In this document: positions 27,019 through 36,198 of the stretch, one piece after another
Position numbering within the stretch: position 1 is the stretch's first letter
How the letters are laid out: each line of letters starts with the position of its first letter
Source of the DNA: Sphingobacterium micropteri
GTDB lineage: Bacteria > Bacteroidota > Bacteroidia > Sphingobacteriales > Sphingobacteriaceae
Assembly (NCBI RefSeq): GCF_014692515.1
Contig: NZ_JACOIK010000003.1
Span: 335,822-399,821, forward strand
Length of the DNA stretch: 64,000 nucleotides
Direction of reading: 5' to 3'
The notes under the pieces: model-generated
Seen by the model: only the letters and a program-made list of their open reading frames with translations
Databases searched by the model: none
Told to the model about the DNA's origin: nothing
Translations under genes and position numbers: made by a program

Positions 27019-27993
27019 TTATCTTATTGCTTCTTCTTGTTTTGTCAAAATTGGGATTACTTTTATATAAACTAGCTCAAAGAAAATTTCAACAATGGTT
27101 TGGGTTACAATTACGACAGCCACCAACTGGTTTTCCGGGGCAGGTAATGCAAGTGCTAAAGGCAAAACTACCAATGAGTTTCTTGTACCTGTCGAAAATG
27201 AAATAGCCCTCGAATCATACGTGTCAACTTTGAATAATCTTGCCGATAACTTCCCAATGAATGGTGCAATTACGGCAAATGCTATATATATGGGGACAAC
27301 CTTCAAAATGTTTTCGGGATTATTATACAATATCGCTATTTGCGATGCAATTACCACAAAAAAGGTCAAAGCCATAAACGGAACAGGTAGCCACCCCGAA
27401 AAATCCAAAATCGCTTTTCCTGCCTTGTTGTTTGATTTGGATGCGATTTGTGTTCCAATCGAAAGCAAAAACGGAATAACGATTAAATAAAGAAACGCTT
27501 TCACGAATGGAGCTACCTCAATGATGTTTATCGTATCTTTTCCGAGAAAAAGCCATAAGTACAGCGGTAACAATAACATTTGAAAAAGGAACAGCAAGGG
27601 TGTAGATGCTAAAACAGCGTTGGAATTACCCTTGCCTAAGTGAGAAAAAACAATCACATAATCAATACAGGGCGTTAGCAACACCAAAAGTATTCCAAGT
27701 GTTATGATTGGCGTTGTCGGAAAAATACTTATCAATGCCCATACTAGCAAAGGAATTAAAACAAAGTTGCTGAATAACAAGGCTTTGAAAAATGAACGGT
27801 TTTTGAATGCTTTCTTTAATTCTAAAAATGGAATTTGGCAAAACATACTATAAAGCAAAATTCCGATTATCGGCTCAATAGCCCTTTCAAGAAAGCTGCT
27901 GTTATTCCAATTTAGCCCTACAATAACACTTATGATGATTGTTATGATATAGATGCTGATTTGTTTTTCTTCAAGTTTTTCGCGTTTAATCAT
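27019..27993 (-). CDS. ACR3/bile-acid:sodium symporter family transporter
   Basis: 324 residues with about ten hydrophobic helices. LLVLLTPCIDYVIVFSHLGK fits the conserved Cys-containing region of ACR3-like arsenite permeases (which have TPCT-W in classic members), and the C-terminal half (SRAISFSTGTRNSLVVLPLA) matches the BASS-superfamily substrate site. Function is probably export of arsenite or a related anion, or uptake of an organic anion. No arsR or arsC neighbour is seen. Inner membrane. Confidence 0.78.
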   Translation of the reverse strand: MIKREKLEEKQISIYIITIIISVIVGLNWNNSSFLERAIEPIIGILLYSMFCQIPFLELKKAFKNRSFFKALLFSNFVLIPLLVWALISIFPTTPIITLGILLVLLTPCIDYVIVFSHLGKGNSNAVLASTPLLFLFQMLLLPLYLWLFLGKDTINIIEVAPFVKAFLYLIVIPFLLSIGTQIASKSNNKAGKAILDFSGWLPVPFMALTFFVVIASQIAILYNNPENILKVVPIYIAFAVIAPFIGKLSARLFKVDTYDSRAISFSTGTRNSLVVLPLALALPAPENQLVAVVIVTQTIVEIFFELVYIKVIPILTKQEEAIR

Positions 27994-28083
27994 CCAAATT
28001 CCAAGTTCTGTTTATAAATTCTTTTGCATCGTCTAGACCTGTCAGTTCAAGCCTTAAATGTTAGCTGCCTCAGGATTTTTTAT

Positions 28084-28734
28084 TTAAGGATTTGCAATAG
28101 GATACATAAATGATGTATCACTTAATCTTTTGATTATTCTTTTACCCCTATTATTTTGATACAAAAAAGAAACACCCCCGCTTGTTCCATAGAGGTCAAT
28201 TTTGTTGAGCAATTCTATTTCCAATCTAAGCCACATAGCATTAAATAAACTTAATGTATCGCCATGAGATACGATGATTATATTTTCTTCGTCATTAGCG
28301 ATGATATCTTCATAGAACGGTAGTAATCTTTTCCAAACATCATATCTTGATTCCGCATCAGCGAAGCACTTATCATAAACCGTTAACTCTTCTTGTTCCA
28401 TATTGTCCTTGAGCCATTGTATAGATTTGCCAATAGCTGCTCCAAGCCCCCGTTCTTTTAGTGACGCTGTTAATTTAGGAGACAGCCCTAATTTTTTTCC
28501 TACAATTTCAGCTGTTTGCACCCCTCTCTTAAGAGTAGAAGAATAGATAACGTAGCTTTCAGGGTGAATCGTTTGCATCAAGTGAGTGGAAATATTTTCC
28601 GCTAAGCGCTTCCCTTTTTCCGAGAGTTCCCAATCTGTCCATGAGCCAACCATTCCATTGTTATGATGCACGGATTCGGGATGTTGAATAGTTATAATAC
28701 TTTTTCTTTTTATTGCTGTAGTGTTTGATTGCAT
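28084..28734 (-). CDS. Histidine-phosphatase superfamily protein, altered RHG motif
   Basis: Start placed at MQSNTTAIK (28734); 216 residues. The branch-1 phosphoglycerate-mutase-like fold is recognised by YSSTLKRGVQTAEIVGKKLG and IIIVSHGDTLSLFNAMWL (second active-site His). The catalytic RHGE motif reads QHPES: the His is kept, but the Arg and Gly are changed. Activity may be reduced or different. Substrate unknown. Confidence 0.78.
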   Translation of the reverse strand: MQSNTTAIKRKSIITIQHPESVHHNNGMVGSWTDWELSEKGKRLAENISTHLMQTIHPESYVIYSSTLKRGVQTAEIVGKKLGLSPKLTASLKERGLGAAIGKSIQWLKDNMEQEELTVYDKCFADAESRYDVWKRLLPFYEDIIANDEENIIIVSHGDTLSLFNAMWLRLEIELLNKIDLYGTSGGVSFLYQNNRGKRIIKRLSDTSFMYPIANP

Positions 28735-28869
28735 TTTATAATTATGTTTAAAACGATGAATCACAATGTAGTGAATTTTATACAATTTAGAATATAGATA
28801 AGAACTATAGCATTTGCATCTGAAAAATCAATTAATTATGTTTGGTTATTTATTACCACACGTTGAACT

Positions 28870-29295
28870 ATGGAAATTAAAGCACTAGATCTTTCTAATA
28901 TTGACAATACTATTCGAGAAGAAATTATAGCGTTATATCGGCAGCTAAGTCCCGGTAAAAAATATCAGGATCTTTCCCAAGTTTTGCGGGTGGACAATGG
29001 CGTTTATCTCATAGGAGGTTTTCAAGACGGGAATCTAGTTGGTATCGCGTCAATGGCTGTCTACTGTGTTATATCCGGACATAAAGGTTGGATAGAAGAT
29101 GTCGTTGTTGATAATGCATATCGAGGTAAAGGAATCGGTAGGAAATTGATAGAACATCTGCTCGACTATTCTAGTAAAATGAATTTGACGGAAGTGCTTT
29201 TATTTACGGAAAGCCACCGTACTGCTGCTCGCAAGCTTTATGAAAATCTTGGTTTTAGAATAAAGGATAGTTCTATTTATGTGTTGAAGCATTAA
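28870..29295 (+). CDS. GNAT family N-acetyltransferase
   Basis: 141 residues, complete. Acetyl-CoA-binding motif A: IEDVVVDNAYRGKGIGRKLI, with the R-G-x-G-x-G loop; C-terminal ARKLYENLGFRIKDSSIYV is motif B. Target unknown. Single gene. Confidence 0.9.
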   Translation: MEIKALDLSNIDNTIREEIIALYRQLSPGKKYQDLSQVLRVDNGVYLIGGFQDGNLVGIASMAVYCVISGHKGWIEDVVVDNAYRGKGIGRKLIEHLLDYSSKMNLTEVLLFTESHRTAARKLYENLGFRIKDSSIYVLKH

Positions 29296-29336
29296 TACGT
29301 AGTTTGCAGGAGTTCCTGCTATTGTGGCAGACAAAG

Positions 29337-29358
29337 AAAGCCTGCATATGCAGGCTTT
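29337..29358 (-). terminator. GCAGGC hairpin, repeat A copy 3
   Basis: AAAGCCTGCATATGCAGGCTTT, perfectly palindromic; downstream of NTF2-like copy 2. Confidence 0.78.
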
Positions 29359-29428
29359 GCTAACTAAACTAAACATTGGGAGATATCTCACGACATGTCC
29401 CACTATTGAAACAAAAAATTAAATTCTT

Positions 29429-29854
29429 CTATGGATAGATTGTTTCCACCTTGCTTACTTTCCAGCCGTCCTTTCCCTGGTTCAACGTAATGTAGTCTAC
29501 GCGGGTGAAGTTATCAAAGGCCATTGTTGCTTTGGCTACGCATACCTTTCCATCCTGCGATAGGATCTCATAGCTGCTCTCGCAGTCATATTGCATGCCC
29601 TTGTTGGCTTTCAGATATTTGATGTATTCCTTTTTGCCCGCACGGTCGTTGTTGTTCACGTTGCTGTACTGGAAATCATCTGCAAAAAGGAACTTGTTCA
29701 GGTCGATGCTACCCACGGTAACAGCATCCAGGTAAGTATTCAGAATTATTCTTGATTCCACATCTTTCAAAGGATTGGCTTTTTCCGAAGCAAAGGACTT
29801 CAGCGATGTTACCATGATCAATGCTGCTGCTATGGTTTTCAATGTCGTTCTCAT
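29429..29854 (-). CDS. Exported NTF2-like protein, copy 2
   Basis: 141 residues with the signal peptide MRTTLKTIAAALIMVTSLKS. It differs most from the others in the first mature helix (VESRIILNTYLDAVT) and in KGMQYDCESSYEIL. In this copy alone the + flank continues into an Rpn nuclease gene before the B repeat, so it may show the original arrangement of the unit. Confidence 0.82.
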   Translation of the reverse strand: MRTTLKTIAAALIMVTSLKSFASEKANPLKDVESRIILNTYLDAVTVGSIDLNKFLFADDFQYSNVNNNDRAGKKEYIKYLKANKGMQYDCESSYEILSQDGKVCVAKATMAFDNFTRVDYITLNQGKDGWKVSKVETIYP

Positions 29855-29910
29855 ATCTGTAGTTCTTATGTGTTATGTATAATATTTTTTCTATTTCTTA
29901 TTTGATATCT

Positions 29911-29976
29911 CAAAGGTAGGGCAGCAGGCCTATTTACCGAATAACGATTAGACCAAGCTCCCGCATTTCTCGGTAA
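29911..29976 (-). promoter_or_regulatory. Promoter and inverted repeat upstream of NTF2-like copy 2
   Basis: TACCTTTG on minus (complement of 29911-29918); TTACCGA at 29934-29940 and TCGGTAA at 29970-29976. Confidence 0.62.
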
Positions 29977-30146
29977 CTGCGGTAAAAAAATCGGTGAATG
30001 CATTTTCAATTCGTTTCTGTCCATGCCCCGACAATCCATAGCCGTTTTTAAACGACTATACGCGTTTGTTTACCGGCTTTCAGGGGTGCTACTACCTAAG
30101 TTTGCTTTACAGTTATCAGAATTATGTACATCAAAATTTACTTATT

Positions 30147-31061
30147 ATGAAGCAACAGGCAACACCTGTATTTATCGATCCGACGACCGACTTCGGTTTT
30201 AAGCGTATATTCGGAACCGAGACGAACGAGGATCTATTGATCTCCTTTCTCAACGAGCTATTCCAGGGACGGAAACTTATCGAGGATCTCTATTACAACA
30301 AGAACGAACACGTAGGCGACACCGAAGAAGTCGGTACGGTCATATTTGACCTGACGTGCACGGCCAGCGACGGCGAACAGTTCATTATCGAGGTCCAGCG
30401 GACCCCGCAGACGAATTTAAAAAAGCGTATGCTGTACTACGGTAGCAAACTGATCGCAGACCAGGCACCCAAAGGGAACAGGAGAGGATGGGGCTATACG
30501 ATCAGTGAGGTATATGTGATCGTCCTGATGGACGGCTTTCCTATGCCCGGGAGCGAGGGTAGCAGCAATTACCTCCATGACATCTGTCTATGCAACAGGT
30601 ATTCAGGCGAAGTTTTTTACGAACATCTTGGGTTTATTTATATCGAATTGATTAATTTTACCAAAGGCGAACAGGAACTGGCCGTTGATCTGGACAGGTG
30701 GTTGCATGTTCTGAAGAACATGTCCAAAATGGACAAGCTGCCCACCTATCTACGGAAGCCGGTTTTTGAAAAGTTATTTGCCATTGCAGCATACAGTAAA
30801 CTAAACAAGGAGGAACGCGATATGTACGATGCAAGTTTGAAGAATAAGTGGGATGCGGAGTCAATCCGCCAGACGGCCATTTTGGAGCAGAAAAAGGCGA
30901 GAGAGCGGGGGCTTGAAGAGGGGCGGGAAGAAGGTCGAGAAGACGGTCTAAAAGAAGGCGCTCTTGCCATTGCTTTAAAATTGAAAAACATGGATATGGC
31001 TGTGGAAGATATAGTCCAAGCTACCGGTTTATCGGCTGAAGAAATAGAAAAACTAAAATAA
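30147..31061 (+). CDS. Rpn family recombination-promoting nuclease/putative transposase
   Basis: Start placed at MKQQATPVFIDPTTDFGFKR (30147), the family's conserved opening; 304 residues. PD-(D/E)xK nuclease core: VIFDLTCTASDGEQFIIEVQ (Asp then E-x-Q). The C-terminus has the usual repeated Glu/Gly-rich helix (RGLEEGREEGREDGLKEG) and an LSAEEIEKLK ending. Relatives (RpnA) cut DNA and raise RecA-independent recombination in E. coli. It is visibly richer in G+C than its neighbours and is followed 4 bp later by the B hairpin. It could contribute to the rearrangements in this region (inference). Confidence 0.88.
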   Translation: MKQQATPVFIDPTTDFGFKRIFGTETNEDLLISFLNELFQGRKLIEDLYYNKNEHVGDTEEVGTVIFDLTCTASDGEQFIIEVQRTPQTNLKKRMLYYGSKLIADQAPKGNRRGWGYTISEVYVIVLMDGFPMPGSEGSSNYLHDICLCNRYSGEVFYEHLGFIYIELINFTKGEQELAVDLDRWLHVLKNMSKMDKLPTYLRKPVFEKLFAIAAYSKLNKEERDMYDASLKNKWDAESIRQTAILEQKKARERGLEEGREEGREDGLKEGALAIALKLKNMDMAVEDIVQATGLSAEEIEKLK

Positions 31062-31065
31062 TAAC

Positions 31066-31144
31066 AAAAAAATCCTGAAGCGGGGAGCTTCAGGATTTTT
31101 ACTAACTAACCAATTATTAACCTAAATTATGAAGTACAAATATA
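31066..31144 (-). ncRNA. Candidate small RNA/terminator unit, repeat B copy 3
   Basis: TATATTTG word on minus (complement of 31137-31144) and the CCTGA/TCAGG hairpin (31068-31100), which also serves as the Rpn gene terminator. From 31145 to 31395 I see nothing else. Confidence 0.45.
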
Positions 31145-31395
31145 ACGACAAGTACTGGGATATAGTGTCAACTTAGTGTATATTTAACACATATTAACAG
31201 GATGACATAGATATGTTATTATCGTAAAGATCAAAACGCTGAGCTTCGAACCTTAGTCAGCTGTATCTTTGGAATTGTTTAACGAGCAGGTTCACTTCTA
31301 ATGTCCAAACTAATTTTTGGCAAATTACCTAAAAGATTTGAACCCTTATCTTCTAGAAAAAAGAGGAGGTAGAGAGAACGGAGAAGTTCCCTTTA

Positions 31396-31893
31396 TCATA
31401 TAGGGATAGCGTGAATGGTGTTTTTTAACTGATGCAAATGCCGCTGTGTATGATAGGTGTTGAACCAAGCCCATTCCAATCTAGTAAACGCACCGTATTC
31501 AGGGATAACAAAATCGAGACAGGTTTTGGAAAGGTCCCTTGTATGGATAATTTCTTTAATCTGTACAATACGATCTCGCAAATCGAACAGTAAAACCGAT
31601 TTGTCAAGGCGCTGCTCCGATGGTAATATCTCGATAGGCGATTCCATCTTTATCGTAAAATCCATAAAAATATCTTTGATGGGCTGTATCTTTTCATCAG
31701 GCTCGCGGAGCGTCAATTCTGTACGTCCGATCATTGTTTCCGCAGAAGCATAGGATTTGTGTATATGGTCTCCAATTTGCCCAGGGGACCAGCCTCCGTT
31801 TGTCGGTTTCATATTAAGTTCATTTTCGTCCAACATCTCCATTACTACAATGAATTCGTCGGTTATTTCTTGAAAAACTACCTTGATTTCCAT
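31396..31893 (-). CDS. DinB family protein
   Basis: 165 residues. DinB four-helix fold: NGGWSPGQIGDHIHKSYASA near residue 33 and AWFNTYHTQRHLHQLKN near the end. The His of GDHIHK and the HxxxH in YHTQRHLHQ form the usual metal-binding triad. Members include thiol S-transferases (bacillithiol or mycothiol dependent) and many proteins of unknown role. Confidence 0.85.
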   Translation of the reverse strand: MEIKVVFQEITDEFIVVMEMLDENELNMKPTNGGWSPGQIGDHIHKSYASAETMIGRTELTLREPDEKIQPIKDIFMDFTIKMESPIEILPSEQRLDKSVLLFDLRDRIVQIKEIIHTRDLSKTCLDFVIPEYGAFTRLEWAWFNTYHTQRHLHQLKNTIHAIPI

Positions 31894-31979
31894 ATTTCAT
31901 TATAATATTTTGAAAAATTAGTTCAAAATCAGATGAGTGTGAAGATTGATTACGGCGGTAAGCCGATCATATCATTCGC

Positions 31980-32369
31980 CTAATCCGGCTGATATAAATC
32001 AAATTGATTTCCATATAAGTCTTCAAAACCAACACCTTTGCCTCCCGGCACAGTCGTTGGAGTTCCGTGAAAGACGATACCTTTCTCTTTCATCGCTATA
32101 TAATCGCCTTCGATATCGTTAGATTGAAACATGACAAAAATCTGTCCTCCTGATTGATTGCCGACCAACTTCTGCTGTTCGGGCCTTTTAGCTTTAACAA
32201 GTTCAAAAACCGTGGCATTGTCTTTTTGCGGAGCAACAGTAAGATACCGCCAATCTGGAGAAAACATTTGGTCTGTACATACGCTGAAACCTAGTTTTTC
32301 CATATAAAATTTTTTCGCTTCTTCTAAATCCTTGACTAGAAGTGTTATTTGAGCTACTTTTGTTATCAT
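31980..32369 (-). CDS. VOC (glyoxalase/bleomycin-resistance-like) protein
   Basis: Start at MITKVAQITLLVKDLEEAKK (32369); 129 residues. Two beta-alpha-beta-beta-beta units with LVKDLEEAKKFYMEKLGFSV and VGFEDLYGNQFDLYQ, the common VOC pattern. Metal ligands are incomplete by eye (the first His is Gln in AQITLL), as in many VOC proteins. Substrate unknown. Confidence 0.85.
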   Translation of the reverse strand: MITKVAQITLLVKDLEEAKKFYMEKLGFSVCTDQMFSPDWRYLTVAPQKDNATVFELVKAKRPEQQKLVGNQSGGQIFVMFQSNDIEGDYIAMKEKGIVFHGTPTTVPGGKGVGFEDLYGNQFDLYQPD

Positions 32370-32531
32370 ACGTCGTCTATTATAATACAATTTTACGCGT
32401 ATTCAATTTTAATTGACTTCGCATAAGACAGGAAATGAAAATAATGAAGGTTTTGCCGCATTCGCTCATGGAGCGATTCAAACATTCCTCTGATTTCTGT
32501 TATAAATTTTTCGTCCATGTCTTATTCTGAT

Positions 32532-33069
32532 TTATTTTCCAGTTCACGTACTAAAATGTCAGCCGTGTTACGTATCGATTTTGCAATTGTCTTTACATGC
32601 GGATCAGGGTAAGGAACTTCATTAGATTCCGCAATTAGCGATCGTATGGTTTCATCAATCTGTATCAGCTTTCTGCGTAGGGCAAAACGGCTTTCTATTG
32701 CATAGATATAGGCTTCTTCCAGATTATTTGATGATCTTAATGACTTTAGAGCATTTTCGCTATCCAGTACCAGTTTAGCTTATCAAGGTCGGCGTCCGGC
32801 TCCATGATAATAGTGTTTTTTTCTTTCGTTCGGCTACCAAAGAGCCAAGTAAATAATTCTATCGTATTCGGTACATTGATCAATTTGATGTTTCTTTTCC
32901 TATCCCAACCAATGTGGCTAAGGATATTGCTCCTTGATAAAGCTTTGATCAAGAACGAATAATACAGACGGGTTCCCACAACATCCGATCTATTCCAAAC
33001 ACCCCTTTCTTCGATAAAGGCAATCAGTCGTATAGGATCCATCAACCGATCCACGTCTTTACGTTCCAA
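32532..33069 (-). pseudogene. Gene B (ParB-like) remnant, cassette copy 2
   Basis: The C-terminal half of gene B: LERKDVDRLMDPIRLIAFIE to RNTADILVRELENKSE, with a frameshift near 32775 compared with the 60,561-61,631 copy. The ParB-like N-terminal domain is deleted, and the remnant is fused directly to the last codons of gene C (33070-33128). Confidence 0.8.
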
Positions 33070-33201
33070 ACCATTTAACTATCGGCTACAGTTTGAAAGA
33101 ATTTTTTGACGATGAGAGTTTCCTGTAGAGCTTGACACACAGCTATGCAACGATGCGTTAAGTTACAAGAATAACAAAAGAGGAAATTTTTATAGAAGTC
33201 T

Positions 33202-33805
33202 TTAAGAACCACGACGAGCAAACTCTAAAACAGCCGGTAATAGCGATGTTGTTTTCGTGGTATTGGCTTCGGAATGCTTATTGTTTGTCGTTTCCGTAAA
33301 TCCCCACCAATCATTAAAACGGTAGAACACCCTAACTTCGAAGCATCTCAAAAACTGTATGATCGGAGTAGCGTAATCATTTCCAAAGGCCTCAATCAGT
33401 TCAGGGAAAAACGACAGGTAGTCCCGCCAAGGTACAAACCTGTCGCGCAGCATATATCGATATAATTTCATTTTCCCTGAAACTCTTGGTAATTCCTAGT
33501 TCAATGGCTTCGTCCGGAATAGCTCCATGATCGTATAACTCTCTAACGAACTTCAAAGGAAGGTTACCTTTGGGTGTGAGCTTCAGGCTTTTTTCACGAG
33601 CAACTATCGTCAGTAAATCTTCACATAGCCTAAAGAAAGGCAGCTTGTCCAGCACCTCCACTGGAATATGCTTTCTGATTTTCAGTGGTGAAGTCTGTGC
33701 AAAAGGAAATATCTGTAGCGCCAGTAAATCCCGATAGGAGAGTCCTAATAAGTTCTCATCAGGTGTATCATCGAATTCACTCAAATCGTTGGGATCAATA
33801 ATCAT
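33202..33805 (-). pseudogene. Gene D remnant with about 230-bp deletion, cassette copy 2
   Basis: N-terminal part (MIIDPNDLSEFDDTPDENLL to ARQVCTLAGL) joined to the C-terminal part (LSFFPELIEAFGNDYATP to the end) out of frame. The missing about 230 bp correspond to 41949-42178 of copy 3. The promoter (TACATTTG, complement of 33810-33817) is intact. Confidence 0.85.
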
Positions 33806-33860
33806 AGCTCAAATGTATATTATTTTATGTTTCCCTGTTTACATTTTTTAAATTCGTCCC

Positions 33861-34127
33861 ATGGGAACAATTGGGAATGCTCTACAAGATCTTCGTGCAG
33901 AGCGGGGGCTTAGCGCTACTGAAGCCGCTGCAGGAGCTGGAACCACGGTGTCTACCTACCTTAAGATAGAGCGTGACTGGCGTGAAGTAAGTTTCATTAT
34001 GATGGTTCGCCTCTGTCGGTTCTATAACCTCGATATTTACGAATTTATAGACAGAATAGACTCCTATGAGTTGGAGCGCCCCGACCTATCAGTCATACGC
34101 GTTTTGGAAAAAAGAAACAAGTCGTAG
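33861..34127 (+). CDS. Gene E: XRE-type HTH regulator, cassette copy 2
   Basis: 88 residues. HTH from about 8 to 62 (LRAERGLSATEAAAGAGTTV, STYLKIERDWREVSFIMMVR). Differs from the 62,900 copy by Trp instead of Arg in ERDWREV. The start codon lies within CCCATGGG. It is divergent from the broken D and convergent with the HipA-like genes; it may now act with those, as a HipB-like regulator would (inference). Confidence 0.85.
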   Translation: MGTIGNALQDLRAERGLSATEAAAGAGTTVSTYLKIERDWREVSFIMMVRLCRFYNLDIYEFIDRIDSYELERPDLSVIRVLEKRNKS

Positions 34128-34202
34128 ATTATTATATACATCAATGCCTGTGCATGCAGGCGGTTTGCTACCAGAAGTTCTAGAAAAAAACGACAATAAA
34201 TC

Positions 34203-34221
34203 GCCCGGCTAATTACCGGGC
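34203..34221. terminator. Hairpin between convergent E and HipA N-domain genes
   Basis: GCCCGG-CTAATTA-CCGGGC; T-rich on the minus side. A smaller GCCTG/CAGGC hairpin at 34146-34161, resembling repeat A, lies just before it. Confidence 0.65.
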
Positions 34222-34224
34222 AGT

Positions 34225-34614
34225 CTATACAAGTTCTAGTTCATAAGGATTATGAATACTTTCTTTTCCGAAGCGTTTAAGCAATTCAAACTTATTGTTA
34301 GCGTCTATATGTTCCTTTATGAGGATTTCTTTTACGGCTGGTTGTTTCAAGCCTGGGATACGGCTTTGAAAGAAAGGCCATAATTCCTCACTCTGATACA
34401 ATTTATCCACATTGGAAAACCCAGCTATATGATTGTATTTATGTTGCACCTTTTTAAAATCTTCGGAATAGGTGAAGGTCCATTTCTGATTATCATAGCT
34501 CAGTTCCCCGATCAAAAGCCGATCGTACTTTAATTGAAAAACTTTATCAATAGCAGTAATAACTGGCTCTGTCTTCTTCTTAGCCTTAATTATTTTTTCG
34601 AATATTTTCAACAT
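34225..34614 (-). CDS. HipA N-terminal domain protein (HipS-like)
   Basis: 129 residues. YDRLLIGELSYDNQKWTFTY, then SEELWPFFQSRIPGLKQPAV, and ELLKRFGKESIHNPYEL resemble the N-subdomain of HipA found as a separate small protein in split HipA systems. Its start overlaps the end of the upstream kinase gene by 7 bp, so both are co-translated. In HipBST systems a separate N-subdomain (HipS) neutralises the kinase (HipT); here it follows rather than precedes the kinase. Confidence 0.75.
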   Translation of the reverse strand: MLKIFEKIIKAKKKTEPVITAIDKVFQLKYDRLLIGELSYDNQKWTFTYSEDFKKVQHKYNHIAGFSNVDKLYQSEELWPFFQSRIPGLKQPAVKEILIKEHIDANNKFELLKRFGKESIHNPYELELV

Positions 34615-35642
34615 AATACCTCCTCTCTTAAAATGCTAAACCTTGTTTTGATAATCCGTTTTATGAGTTCGTATCTCTCTAACACGAAAAAATCTGAGAA
34701 TTCTTTTTTTATCATTTCTAATACCAGCTCCTCTCTCTGAGGACTGCAAAGGTCGTCAATTATTTTTAAGTATTTACTATTCTTAAATTTCTTAAGAAAA
34801 AAAATTAAATCAAAATGATTTATGTTAAAATTTTCATTTACACTAATTCTAGGACATGCCTCGTTGATATACCTATCAATTTTCTTGCCATTACTTTTCT
34901 CTTGCTCAATATATTTCTTTATGCGGTCATCACTCCAATTCCAGGTTAATCCTCTTGCTGAATCATATAGCGGTGATAGTTGTGGAGCCTTAGCATTTCT
35001 TTTAATCGACGTAATCACTGCCCAGTTATAGAAATGACGATCGTTGTTTCCTACTATTGCGTCAAATATTATCATTTTTACGATATCATTCAATATCTCT
35101 TCATGACAGTTTGGATATTTGTGTTCAATAGCTTCAACTAAAAATTCGAAGGTAAAATGCTTTCTTGATTCGATTTTGTTATTTGCGATTTCTTGTGCCA
35201 TTTCCATGTCGTCGATATATTCTCCAAATATTTCGGCACCGTGGGTCATAACTTCGTATTCTTGATTGAGGAAATACCTACTGAGAAAGCGGATTTGTCC
35301 ATTTACTTTCATTAACAGTACTTCATTCATGCGGATTCCCAGAACGTGTCCGATCCTGTTTATTAAGTATTCAATAACGGACTCATGCGGATACCATTTT
35401 TCGCCAGTCTTAGCAATGTAGGCCTCCCATGTCTTCGTGTTTTTTCTATTGCATCCTTTTCCGTATCTATATATTTTTATAAAAGCCTTAGGAGCGTCTC
35501 CATCTAATGGTTTGTTTACGATAATATAGTCTCTGTCCTTGATTGTTGGAATAATTTTTTCATTTATCCTGCCGGAATAGTTTGCTGAGGATTCACGTCG
35601 TAACTGGTGTTTTATTTTATTAGGCATGTCAAATTGGAGCAT
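34608..35642 (-). CDS. HipA-like serine/threonine kinase (HipT-like)
   Basis: 344 residues (a Met five codons in is also possible). It lacks the HipA N-subdomain, which is the next gene. Kinase motifs: DAIVGNNDRHFYNWAVI with catalytic Asp201 and Asn206, and LSPLYDSARGLTW with metal-binding Asp227. The family phosphorylates tRNA synthetases or other targets and causes dormancy when unchecked. No HTH gene lies in the same operon; the nearest is convergent gene E. A deleted relic of this pair exists at 63262-63471. Confidence 0.85.
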   Translation of the reverse strand: MLQFDMPNKIKHQLRRESSANYSGRINEKIIPTIKDRDYIIVNKPLDGDAPKAFIKIYRYGKGCNRKNTKTWEAYIAKTGEKWYPHESVIEYLINRIGHVLGIRMNEVLLMKVNGQIRFLSRYFLNQEYEVMTHGAEIFGEYIDDMEMAQEIANNKIESRKHFTFEFLVEAIEHKYPNCHEEILNDIVKMIIFDAIVGNNDRHFYNWAVITSIKRNAKAPQLSPLYDSARGLTWNWSDDRIKKYIEQEKSNGKKIDRYINEACPRISVNENFNINHFDLIFFLKKFKNSKYLKIIDDLCSPQREELVLEMIKKEFSDFFVLERYELIKRIIKTRFSILREEVLC

Positions 35643-35938
35643 TGTAGATAGACAAATATATAAAATAGTTTGAGATTATCAGCCTAATCTGCATCGCTTT
35701 CTGTAAAAAGAAAGTTTTGAAAGTCTTGTTGCGTTTAATGACCAACAAATAGATGTCAAGGTTAATTAAACTTAAACTCTAATAGTCAACGGAAGGAAGC
35801 TCTTTTGACACCCCTATGGCCCCATTGTTCACGCTTAAACGTATTTTTGATAAGACAAACCAAAAATCGAAAACACAAACGTTATGCAGGTATTAAAGTT
35901 TGATCAGACGGTTTATTTAATAAGAACTATAACCAGTA
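35643..35938. other. AT-rich gap upstream of the HipA-like pair
   Basis: Presumably holds the kinase promoter; I see no gene, RNA or repeat apart from about 60 bp shared with 63440-63560. Confidence 0.4.
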
Positions 35939-36170
35939 CTACCCAACCACCATCTTTGCCGAAGCTGTCCAAAGGTATTCCGGAATAGGTTCCTCTAGCT
36001 TCCATTGGATAGACATCGGTTTCGATCCCGTATGGCTTACGTAGTGAGCGGGACCTATAAAAACATAACCCTGCGTAAAACCGTCTCCATCATAAATAGC
36101 TTCCCTAACAAAAAGGAGGATCTTTTTCCCGGTTTCATCTTGTGTGATATACGACAACAATGGGCAGGTT
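35939..36170 (-). pseudogene. C-terminal remnant of a DUF3427-type DEAD/DEAH helicase, copy 1
   Basis: About 75 codons in one frame: KKILLFVREAIYDGDGFTQG, YVFIGPAHYVSHTGSKPMSI, QWKLEEPIPEYLW, then a stop. This resembles the C-terminal DUF3427 segment of large defence-type helicases. Nothing of the helicase core is present. A second frameshifted copy is at 54481-54692. Confidence 0.5.
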
Positions 36171-36198
36171 GCCACTAAACGAACAATACACATAATCG

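Larger units (their letters stand above)
32443..35642. repeat. Cassette copy 2 (degraded A-B-C-D, intact E, HipA-like pair)
   Basis: Matches the other copies from within gene A's start (32443) through B, C and D (all broken) to intact E, and uniquely keeps the HipA-like genes. Confidence 0.8.
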
